Source: Protula sp. h YS-2021
Lineage: Eukaryota; Annelida; Polychaeta; Sabellida; Serpulidae
DNA: 64,000 bases
NCBI GenBank assembly: GCA_949752745.1
Contig: OX457025.1
Location: 54,779,869-54,843,868, forward strand
Direction of reading: 5' to 3'
Shown here: piece by piece, positions 49,701 to 61,700 of the stretch
Layout of the letters: each line of letters opens with the position of its first letter
How positions within the stretch are numbered: position 1 is the stretch's first letter
Position numbers and translations under genes: made by a program
Notes under the pieces: generated by a model
Databases searched by the model: none
The model's input: the letters and a program-made list of their open reading frames with translations, nothing else
What the model was told of the DNA's origin: nothing

Positions 49701-52700
49701 AACAACATGTAATTTTTTTCTTCTTAAGGTTAGATTTCACCTGGCTTGTTTTAGCGTGTAGAATGTCACAAAAAGTGATTGAGATACAGTAAATCCTTTT
49801 ATACTTTCTTTTTATTTGTATCTTAAAACAAACTGAATTTTACACACCACAATTCTGCCCACTGCAGAATGCATATGAAACGCTGATTTCGGTTAACATC
49901 AAATTACTTAAATGTCCTAAAGACTAATACAGCTGTTTGATATGGGACACTCCACAATTTACACACCACAACTCTTACAAAAAATGGGTAAATGTTTTGT
50001 CACAGTAAATTAATGCTTGTTTTCCCAGGATTATAGTTTATGTCTGTAACTTTAATACAAAGTAAGCCAAAATTAACACTTTTCTATGCATAAACTCAAA
50101 CTGTTTATTCACTTGGCCAGTAAATACACCCAGCAGCCTTGAGTAGTTTTGAAGCGGATCTAAAAATAGAATAATAATAATAAAACCAAAAAGGGCCCAA
50201 ACGGCAAAGGGCCGAATCGTCCAAGTTGATGCCTACCCCTTTAAAAATAGAAAATAATAATAATAATAAAACATGGTGCCGAATAAACCAAAAAGGGGCC
50301 GAAACCGTAAAGGGCCGAATCGTCGAAGTTGGTGCCGAATCATCCAAAAAGGGCCGAATCGGTTAAAGGCCGAATCAGTAAAGGGCCGAACCGACCAGAC
50401 CCTTTATATTCACTAAACTAAGAAGTTTCGTGTCGTGTTGTTGACAGCCGCCCGTGACGGGTGGTGTCGTGTTGTTGACAGCCGCCCGTGACGGGTGGTG
50501 TCGTGTTGTTGACAGCCGCCCGTGACGGGTGGTGTCGTGTTGTTGACAGCCGCCCGTGCCGGGTGATGTCGTGTTGTTGACAGCCGCCCGTGACGGGTGG
50601 TGTCGTGTTGTTGACAGCCGCCCGTGACGGGTGGTGTCGTGTTGTTGACAGCCGCCCCAAGCCTGAAGACGTTCAGGACAACGACCACGCTCTGTGTCCC
50701 CGATCCTGTCTTCAATGACGTCACGCGCCACCGGCTAAGTCTGGCGGAAGGCACCCCCGTACAGCGCGAGATCTTGGCAGCCTGTGCTGGGGCCGGAGGT
50801 GGAGCTGGGGGCTTGCCATTCGAGGTGATGTGCAATTAATTGCCAGAGTTCCTAACTTAGTTTCGACTTTTTACAAGTTACCGGTGTACTGGTCAGGCTT
50901 TGCAGCCATGGTGTAGAGCTCTGCTCCGCGTGCAGTCTTTTCTTTCATGAGTGGTTGTGGTTTACAGGAGATTTCCATGGTTTTACACATTTCTGTGGCT
51001 TTTATGTGTTCTAACGGATAGAATGTTGAAGGTTTGCAGCGGTTTGGTATGCACTAAAACTTAGCGGTTTGGTATAATTTTGTCCTCCAGGCTGTGTCTC
51101 CAAAACCATTTGTCGGATTATTTTAACATTTTTCACACCAATAGAACAGATATTGAACGTGTACAACGTCTTATTTTTGTTGAGATTCATGAAAAATCGT
51201 CAGAATGAAAAACTTCAACTAGCCATAAAACAATATGGATTTCATTTAGAAAAGTTTGTTGCCTTTGTGTAAAGCAGTCATTCTGTCTACAGTCATTAAA
51301 AATTATTGCAGATTTTCTCCATCTTGATATTTTACCGAACCCATGTTGTATATTACATATATAAAATTGCCTTACTATTTTTTTTTAAATATAAAACTTG
51401 TCGAAACCTAAAAAATGTGAAGGTGTTAGAATTGTGAAAAACGTGATGAAAGTAGCAGTGGTATGACACTTTACAAGCCGACGTCAGTACCGATTCCGTG
51501 TGTCATCGTGACACGGCGGATCGTGTCTCTCTGATGCTCTAGTTCTGTAAATTACTTACATGAGATAAGCTATTGACAGCACAGTGTCGTGGATCACGAT
51601 GCTCGGGGTGAGAAAACCGCTGAGAGGGAGGTGATGGTGTTTGTTGCAGGTGTGGTGTCGCTACTACTACCCGAACGTGCGCGAGCAGGTGATAGCCAAG
51701 GCCCAGCTGCCTCTCGCGCGGCTCTGCGCCATGGTGACCATGCACAAGCCGGGCGAGCCAAGCGCACAGGCCTTCACGCTGCAGCTCCACAGCCTCGCGG
51801 CAAGCAGTGAAGGCAACGAAAACGCAAAGGTCGCTCATTGCCACAGCTGTAAAACGTTCAGTCTGATAAATCCGTCAAAAGTGTGGTTCTAGAAAATTAT
51901 ATAAGTGATGAAGGGAAACCATTAACCCCATTCTCTCTTTGAATTTTAGTTCCGATAATGTGCTTGGTTATTTCAAAGTGCTGCTCCACCGGGGTTCTTT
52001 TTTCGTCGATTCAGAAACTAGTGGAATGGCGTAGCCTCAAGTTTGGTTTCAATTTAAGCCAAGAAAAAAATTCTCTTGTAACTATAATATCACTTATAGT
52101 TGCAGTATGTGTAAAATTCTCTTGTAACTACGATTTCACTTATAATTGCAGTATGTTTATGCCTTGGGAAACATAAAAATGGTGAATATTACTTTGTACA
52201 GAGCTTGTTTGCTTTATGTTCATGATCGTTACTCTGCTGCGACATGGTAACGTGTGAGTGACCATGATGGCTGTTGGTGCGCAGGTGCGGGACAGCGAGC
52301 TGCTGCAGGTGACGGTGACGTACAGCAGCAAGGTGCTGGCGGCATGCACGGAGCGCCGCGTGGCTGGAATGGCCCGCACGCTGCCGCCCGCCACCACGTG
52401 CCTCAGCGTGGGCGTGCTGCGCGCCTCGGGCCTGCAGGCCGCCGCCACCGCGCTCGCCAGCCACGACCCCTCCGTGCACTACGCGGCACAGGTTGGCGTC
52501 AACACCTACATCCGCCTCAAGCTCTCCTTCCTCCCCAAGGAGGTACGTCACCAAGGGCTTAGAACAATCCGGTCACACACCGGACCTGAAGTAGTGCGTG
52601 CTAGGCCGCAGAGGGTGGGACCACAAGGTCCTTTTGTAGTTTGCTTAAAGGAATAAAATAGTAACAACATGGTCACAGATTAAAGTTGTAATTGACGACT

Positions 52701-55700
52701 TTGGTTGTATGTTATGTTAAAGTGAACTTTTTAAAAAATTTACAGTAGATAATAATCCATGAAACTACGGTAAAAGATTGTTGGAGTACATTTCTTTTTA
52801 CAAAGAAAAATAATTTATTGTGATATAAAACAATGATGTGAGCATTACGACATTTTGGAATTTCCATTTTGGGGTAGCTGTGCTTGTTCTAGAGCCCTAA
52901 CATTTTGTAAGAATAGTTGCACATATGCCTCTGAACTATCACCTTGACCTGGATGGTCGCCTGACTGGGGGGTCATGTGTTTGAAGCATGCTCGACCTGT
53001 ATGGTTGGCCTAGGTGCTTGTGGGGCCTAGTTACGGCCCAGCGCACGATCTAGTTTATCATCTGATCTGGGGAATTCACTTTGGGGCATGTGCTTGTCAA
53101 TCAGCGCAAAGCCATGGCGGTCATATTAAACCGCGTCGTTGATAATGAGCAGATCTGACGTAATACAAACAGCATAAAGCGAACCTCGAATCTGAGACAA
53201 TGTTAAAAGGCAATATAAATCGAGACGAGAAGTGTGCGACACGGCTAAGGCATGTGGCTGGTGGTGGTTGTGTTACAGGACGAGCGGATCACTCGTACCA
53301 TCGCTCGCACGTTTTCGCCTGACTTCAATTTCTACATGGACTTCCCAGTGCCGCTACTGTGGAGCGAGGCGGGCTCGGACGCCCTCAGCCTGGCGGAAAT
53401 CCTGGAGACTGGCGAGGCGATCTTTGAGCTGTGGCATCAGACCCCAGGCAGCTTCTCAGGTAGGTGCATGGAGGAGTAGCCCCGGGGCAGGAGGCGTCTG
53501 TCAGAAACAAGCATAGAGGAATCGGAATAGTGTTGACAGCCTTACAGGGAAATTATTCCTTGTGAAAGTTAAGAGGGTTGATTATGAGATCAAACACAAA
53601 ATGGTATGGGACCGTTGGCATTCTCTTCAAATGTTACATATATTTTGTGATGATTGTGTTATGCAGATGTTGAGAAGAAGTACACTGGAAGTGATGACGT
53701 TAGTGCGCGGGCTTTGGTCGCAATGTCTGGTGACGTCATGCTGGGCTGCGTGTCAGTGCCCTTGATTGATCTTCTCAAAAAGAAAACAGGTTCAAATCTT
53801 TCTTTCATAACTCAAATTCTTCTCGTGTACTGATGGATTAATATAGATATAGAAAAAGCTTAAATTGTTTCCAAACCGTTTCGGCTTATTTGTGCTTTAT
53901 GTGTATTATTTTTCATGTTTTCTGATAAAAAAAACCAATAAAATACAGGGGTCGTTTTTTTTCCGGCGATCGAGGGAAATCCGTTGATTTTGAGCCGAAA
54001 GTTGTGGTCCCCTACACCACTGAATTCTGCAATAATTTTTTTCAGCTGAGTGTGTGTGTTGGGGGAGGGGGGTGGGCGAGGGGCTTCGGTGCTTGCAGAT
54101 ACTGTTGTGGAGATTTCAGATGTAGAATTGTCAGGTGTAGATTTTTCGCGCCTTCGGTGCTCGCGAATTAACACACTGCGGTTCTTGTTATCCCTTAGCT
54201 CTGTTTGTCACAATATATTATGTGGGCATGTATTATACATAATGTATATATGTATATATGCAATTGTGTTTTTGTTGTGGCACGCATTTGTGAAAGCGCA
54301 AAAGCATACTTTATTTGATTTGCTCGTCAGTCCGTCGGTTTTCCGGCCCACATATGTTTTTGTGTTTATTCTTATGTAACGGTTAATCTCAACAATTTGA
54401 AATTTCATGCAGTTATTTTACATATTGTGAGATCGCGTTGACAGTTTTTATGATTTTTTGTATAGCTGATAAATTTCGAAATGATATACTTTAAATCGCA
54501 TCTCTGAACATCCAAAATGTAGAGCTTTCGGATAGGGGGGGGGGGGGGGGGGTAGGGGATGGGGGGCTTACAGCTTCGCGCCGAAAATATACACAAATTT
54601 CCCGGCTCAAAGATTTCCGTCGCTTTCGACGAGCCCGAGAACGATCCCTGAAAGTATATCTATATCAACAGCAATGAAGTATAAAAGGGAAGGTTTTCAG
54701 ACCCTGTTTCTGCAGAAGCAGGACCTACAGCAGTCGTTGAAAGTATGTACGCTTTTAATCTGAAAACCCTTATCTTTTCCTGGGTTTTTTGCCTGAATGC
54801 CTTGAAATTTTTTTGGAAGGTAGGGCACATTAGTACCTACCTGGCAGTTCGCCAAAAATTGGCGGATATTGTTCAAAAAGCAATTTAAAACGTGTCCTCT
54901 GCTATGGTTTTAATACAAATGTTCTATAGTTGTGGCGTAAGGTGGGAACATAAGTGTCCACCTGGATACCAAGTTTCTTATTCTTTCTTTTTTTTTTTTT
55001 TTGGCGATTTTCCAAACATTTGTGAAAATATTGGCAAAAAAAAAAAAATAAAACTTTCTTTTTTTCGTAAAATTTTAGCTCCAGGAAAATAGCCTTAGTG
55101 TCTTGAAATTTAAATAAAGGCAGCAGGCGTTGCTGCTTACCTGGCTATTACTTTTTTTCGGAGATTGGCCAAAAGTTGGCGGAAATTTTTGCGAAAACAA
55201 AATCAGTTAAATCTTAACTCACAGTGGGGAAACTGGCCTTAATGTCTTGAAACTTTAGTTAAAGATAGTGGTTATTTGTAGTTACAGGGCTGTAACTGTT
55301 TTTCGTTATTCGTAAAAAAGTGGGGAAAATATTGGCCAAAAAACAGTAATATTTTAACGCACACCAGAGAAATAGCCTTACGGTCTTCAACTTTTAGTTG
55401 AAGATAACGGTCATTGGTGCTTACCTGGCTCTAACTGTTTTTTTATTTTTGTAAGTCAGAAGTTGACGGAAATGTTGGCCAAAAATAAATTTCTTACAAC
55501 AACCTTAACTTAGGCAAGGGGAAGAATCTTACAGTCTCAATGTTTTGATTTCGGGAACGGATAATAGTTCCGACTGGACTATTGAAAACTTAACTGATTT
55601 CAGGTATAATACCTTACTGTCATGATATTGCGCTTAAAGCTAGCGGGTATTGGTACCTACCTGACTGTTACTTTTTTTTTCGCAATTCGCGAAAAATTAT

Positions 55701-58700
55701 TTTACCGATTTCCTCCTAGGATTTTAATGGAAATTTTGATGGAAGGTAGGCGACATATGTGTCCTCCTGGCTGTTACTGTGTTCCTTGATTCGAAAAAAG
55801 GTGAAAATATTGGCATAAAAGCAATAAAAAAACCAAACAAAAACAATTTCCTGCTAAAATATTAACTAACGCTAGTTATATAATCTTACTATCGTAAAGT
55901 TTTGAAATGGGAAAGGAAACATTAGTATCTACCAGTATTAGCTATGTATCATAAATCTTGATATCAGCATGATATCGTGAGCTGGGGCATTGTCCATGGA
56001 CAGTTTTGTTGTTCAGGTATCAGTGGCTGGTACCCAGTGCACGTGCCGACGCTAGGGTGGGACACGGGCCCAGCAGACACGCCGCGAGATGGCGCCGGTC
56101 TGGCACGCGTCGTTGGCGGCCTCGAGCTCAGCATCAAGTTTGCGCATTGCGAGGACCAGGGCAGGGTGATCACGGCGGCCACTGGTGTGGGCTGGCAGCC
56201 TGACTTCCCCGCGGACAATGCTGACTGGGACAGTGCCGGTCTGTTGGCTTTCATTTCGTGATTACTAACACGCCCAGCCGTATTCCTGCTCTTTCAGTAT
56301 CGAAAACACTATTATAACTTGCAGTTAGCGTCTTCATAACAAAGTAACTGAGTATTTGTAATAGTGCGAAAAACACCTAATTTATAATATATTATTATTG
56401 TACAAGAAATCATCAGAGGAAAAAAAAACAACGACACTGGTTCTCATCCCCTGAACCCCATCTCCCCACCACCAGGCCTTCCTAGCTGTTCGCCCCTCAC
56501 ATTTCAGGTTCAGCCAAAGCTGCAGGCTGTTAGGGGGGGGGGGGGGGAGGGGGGAGGTTCGGACCAGGCCTTCCACTCGTGTTGTTTCTTCATTTTATGT
56601 GCCTGCTTGGTGCTTTGTGATAACAATCAGTGTTGGGAAGTGAGTGAGGAGGTTGGCGTGTTGTAGAGGAGCTGGGCGAGCAGCATTACTCGGTGACAGT
56701 GGCTGTGGACAGTGTCTGCTTCCCCCTACACAGTGTCTTACTGGCCGCACAGACGCAGCTCGACATGGCGGCCAGATGCTACCTCAGATACAAGTTCTAC
56801 GATAAAGGTACCCTACCCCATCCACGTGCAATGCGAATCATAAATAACATATAATAAAAATACATCTTTGTACTTTCCTTCCAGATTAAAGTGAAAACTC
56901 AGTGATACTATGTAAAGTGTCCAAAGAAAAGTCTAGTTGATAGTTTATCTAAGCCCAGTAACAAAAAGACTGACCGTGAGATGAGATCAGATCAGCCCCT
57001 CCTCCCCCCCACTACATACACACACCACCTACATAAACACACCATCTAATGGGGTTTTCATAGAAACGCTCCAACATTTCGGAGAACGGTAGGGTGCATA
57101 AGTGCCATTTGGCTATTATGCTAATACTTTTTTTGGCGATTCGCCAAAAATTGGCCAAAAATATTGGCGAAAAACTTTTTTTTCTCAAAAGCTTAACTAC
57201 CTCCAGGAAAATAGTCTTACTTCCTTGAAATATTAAGTAACTTTCAGTAATAATTTCAGACCTAATTAACTATCTGACTGTTGCTTCTTCTTTCTTTTTT
57301 TTTGGTGACTGGATAAAAAATTTGGTGGAAATTTTGCCGAAAAAAAGTAGTGAAATCTAAAGAAACTCCAGCAAAATAGTCTTACTGTCTTGAAATTTTA
57401 GTGAAAGGTAGAACGCTTTACTGCCTACCCGGATGTTACAATTCTAGGAGATTGACCAAAAAATTGGTGGAAAAAAGAAACAAATTCGATAAAATCTTAA
57501 CTAACTAACTCCAAGAAAACAGTCTTTCTGTCTTGAATTTTAAATAACGGCAACAAGCAATATTACCAAGCTGTCTATTATTATTTATTTATTTTATTTC
57601 ATTTATTTCTTTATTTATTTATTTTTTTTTTTGGTGGTTGACCAAAACATTGGGCGAAAGTTTTGTCCAAAAAAATAATAAATAAAAAAAAAATAAAAAA
57701 GTGAGTAAAATCTTCACGAAATCCAGGAAAATAATCTCATTGCCTGGTAATTTTAAGTAACAGAAGCACACATAAATACTTAACTGGCTATTACTTTTTT
57801 GGTAATTTGCCCAAAATTGCGGAAATATTGGTTTGAAGCCAATTTTCTATAAAGCGTATCTCCTAGGCTTTCATGGAAACATTGTACAATTTTGGTGGAA
57901 GGTAGGTTACATAGGTATCCACTTATCTATTACTTGTTTTGGCGATTCGCCAAAAATTGTCGGAAATATTGGCGAAAAAACGTAATTTTTGGGGTAAAAT
58001 CTTAACATACTCAAAGAAAATCTTACTGTCTTGAAAAATCTTAACATACTCAAAGAAAGACTTACGGTCTTGAAATTTTAGGTGAAAGTAGCAGGTGTTA
58101 CTACCTGCCTGGCTGTTACTTTCTTTGGTGATTTGCCAAAAATTTGTGAAAATTTTGGCGAGAAACCAGAAAATCTTCAATAAAATGTTTGATTCATGTG
58201 ATTGCAATTTAGGGAGATCAATGTATTAATGATAAAACAAGGGTCTATTACTAACAAAGAACAAAAGAGTGATCAAAGACTGCATGATCTTCACCATGTA
58301 CGGCAATTTTGAGAAGTGTACTTGGCCTTTTCTGAGATTTCTGCTTCGTCTTATTCGGTCCGAATTGAGAAGGTCCTTCTTAATTCGCACTTTTCCAATA
58401 AATACAAAGGACCCAAAGTTGGGACCAGGGAAAGTGGTTCGAATTAAGGGTGCAAATTAGGCGGACTAGGCTGGGATTAACGAGGGGCTACTTTACTGCT
58501 CTCTCTCTCTCTCTGTCGCACACACATATATTGGACAACGCGTGACGTCATATAACGTCAAAACATGTAAAATGCGTCATCACCATAACTTAAGAACAAA
58601 ACGTCGGATCACCTTCAAACTTAGCAGCATAATGCATTGAGTGGGTTTAAGAGTTTAATTTGTATTTGGCCATTACATGTGACATGACAACATGTTGTTG

Positions 58701-61700
58701 ACTGTAACTTTGTTAACATGATAATTCTCGAACGACAAGTTAGATCAACTTCAGACTTAGTGGAATGGCTTCAGTTGGACTGCCGATTGCTATTTCATTT
58801 GACATATACCGATATTGGAAAACGCGTGGTGCCATGTGACATCGAAACGTTCGGTAGCACGCAGACTGATGGGGAAGGGGGTGTAAAGCAGAACCGCTCC
58901 GAGGTGAGCGGGTGAGCGAGTACGGTTTGGTGAGCGGCGTGGTAAGGATAGGTTAGGCGGTATGTATGTTAACTAGTGCACAAGTTTCGCGTCTGGATAC
59001 ACACGGCATGACACAGCATTTTATATGGGCTTCTCCTGTTGTGGTTGTATTAACACGCCTCTGCAGGACTACGTATTGATTTTACTTGGCTGACAAGAAA
59101 GTTGTTTTCACTGCGAAGCTTTTCCATATATGGAAGTAGTTATGTAACATTTGTTTGCAGTACCTGAAAATATTTTTCACTTCTCAAGTGGATCATTTGG
59201 TATCTTTTGTTATGACAAGCAGCTCACTATTTTGGCACAAATATGCTATAATGCATTTTAAGCAGTAAACAGCTGTAAGGAACATTCCGGAAGGGAAAAG
59301 CACGAGTGCATAACTCTTTTAAGCCCATCATTATTGCCACGTGCAGGTTACCTGCTCCAGTTAATCTTTGATAAAAATCTACAGTTTCAGTTGCCTTTTT
59401 TATAGAGAATCAAATATCTTTGCAGACACAATTCTTAGTGGTCACATAAAATCAGTTCGTTGTTTATACAGCCTACTGATGTATGCTGAGAAAGCCATCA
59501 CAGTCTTAGGGATCGAACCCACTAAAGCGAGAGCACGAGCGAGAAATTACTCCTGCAAACCTACCAAAGCGAGAAAACTGTGACTTTGCACGAGCAGAAA
59601 CATTTAAAATCATGCGAATAAAAAGATAATCTCATCTTCAATGGCGGTGTTCATTGTATTTGTCTCCAAATATTATCTGATATTTGTTGATCTTTACAAT
59701 CAGGACGTGTCTTATCAAACAACTCCAGATATTTTCGGAGTTCAAATATTTTTTTATTTTTCTTCGTTTGTACAGTTTTTGTCGCCATTCTTGCTGTTCT
59801 AGTTGAAGGTTACTTGTGTGTATGTTAAAACTTCGGTAAACAAAGTGTACAAAATGGAGCGGGACAGCGAGAGGTTGTCGTTCCAGCATGGTGGATCTCT
59901 GTCTCTCGCTCTCCTACTCGCTCTCGCTTCAGCCGGAGCATTTACACTTTACCTATACTGTTGAAAAAAAAATTCTCGCACTCGCGCTGGCTTTAATGGG
60001 TTCTACCCTCTAAAGGGAGAAGAAGCTGGGTGAGAGATCAAAGTTAAGGAGGTTTCGCATTCTCGGCAGGTGGCAGATCCAGGTTAGGGAGTTGTTACAT
60101 TCTCGGCAGGTGGCAGATCCAGGTTAGGGAGTTGTTACATTCTCGGCAGGTGGCAGATCCAGGTTAGGGAGTTGTTACATTCTCGGCAGGTGGCAGATCC
60201 AGGTTAGGGAGTTGTTACATTCTAGGCAGGTGGCAGATCCAGGTTAGGGAGTTGTTACATTCTCGGCAGGTGGCAGATCCAGGTTAGGGAGTTGTTACAT
60301 TCTCGGCAGGTGGCAGATCCAGGTTAGGGAGTTGTCACATTCTCGGCAGGTGGCAGATCCAGGTTAGGGAGTTGTTACATTCTCGGCAGGTGGCAGATCC
60401 AGGTTAGGGAGTTGTTACATTCTCGGCAGGTGGCAGATCCAGGTTAGGGAGTTGTTACATTCTCGGCAGGTGGCAGATCCAGGTTAGGGAGTTGTTACAT
60501 TCTCGGCAGGTGGCAGATCCAGGTTAGGGAGTTGTTACATTCTCGGCAGGTGGCAGATCCAGGTTAGGGAGTTGTTACATTCTCGGCAGGTGGCAGATCC
60601 AGGTTAGGGAGTTGTAACATTCTCGGCAGGTGGCAGATCCAGGTTAGGGAGTTGTTACATTCTCGGCAGGTGGCAGATCCAGGTTAGGGAGTTGTTACAT
60701 TCTCGGCAGGTGGCAGATCCAGGTTAGGGAGTTGTCACATTCTCGGCAGGTGGCAAACCTCGAATAAGGAGTTTTCACATTCTCACCAAATGGTAAACAC
60801 AAGTTAGGGGAAGTTTCACATCCTTAGCAGGTGACAGGTTCAAGTGATGGATGTGTCGCATATGACATATTCAAGTTAGAGAGGTTTCTAATTCTGTTCA
60901 GGCGACACAGTAAGGTCAAGGAAGTTCGGCATTCTGTGCAGGCAGATAAGCTCAGGAAGTTCTGCTTTCTCTTCTGTGTAAGAAATTGTCATTGCTGTGT
61001 TAACGCTCCTTGAGTGTTGCCATATAAAGCGGGTGGGAGCAGAGACGCTGCTTGTGCTGTGTTGTTGTAGGGGCACGGTGCAGCAGGCTGTGTGAGCTCC
61101 GAGCGCTCACTGATGATTATCTCAGCGCCGACGTGGCACATTCCAGAACCATGCGTATTCCTGCCAGCTCCCCGTTCCGGTGGTAAGTCAGACGAAGTCG
61201 CGTAATGTAGACAAGGTAGACAGAGGTCTGATAGATGTCAGAAAAACATACAAATTAAAATATAACCAGCATCTTCCTCGAAACGATTAATAAAGGCGTT
61301 GTTTAGGCGTCGTGAGAACGGCATTGTCTAGACGTCTAGGGGTTTTTCTGGCTCATGATCTTCCGTCTGGGACTATTCCCGCGGCAAGGGGATCAGTCGG
61401 TGAAGTAGGCTGTCCGTGAGTCCATGAGTCCTTTCCCATGTGCATTGCTAACTGATCTGCTAAATTTTATTTTTTTATATCCACCATCAGGCCTGCTTTT
61501 TGATTTACATCAGACATCAAGTTAAAACAGAAAAAAGTGTTGTTTTTTTCTGATCGTAACTGCAGTACAACCTTGGTTAGATGCCGCTAAACAAGAGTTT
61601 CTGGGTTTGCGCCGTTCTAAAACAGGCTGATATATTTGTCGAATTTTGTGGTGTTATGAATGCAACCGAATACTTCTTAATATGTGTATTAAGGATATTC

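Noticed and set aside
50413..50835. 140-codon minus-strand ORF over exon 23
   Set aside because: Shadow of the 34-bp array and of exon 23 on the opposite strand.
60061..60740. CRISPR-like regular array
   Set aside because: Units are directly adjacent without unique spacers, in an animal intron; it is a minisatellite.
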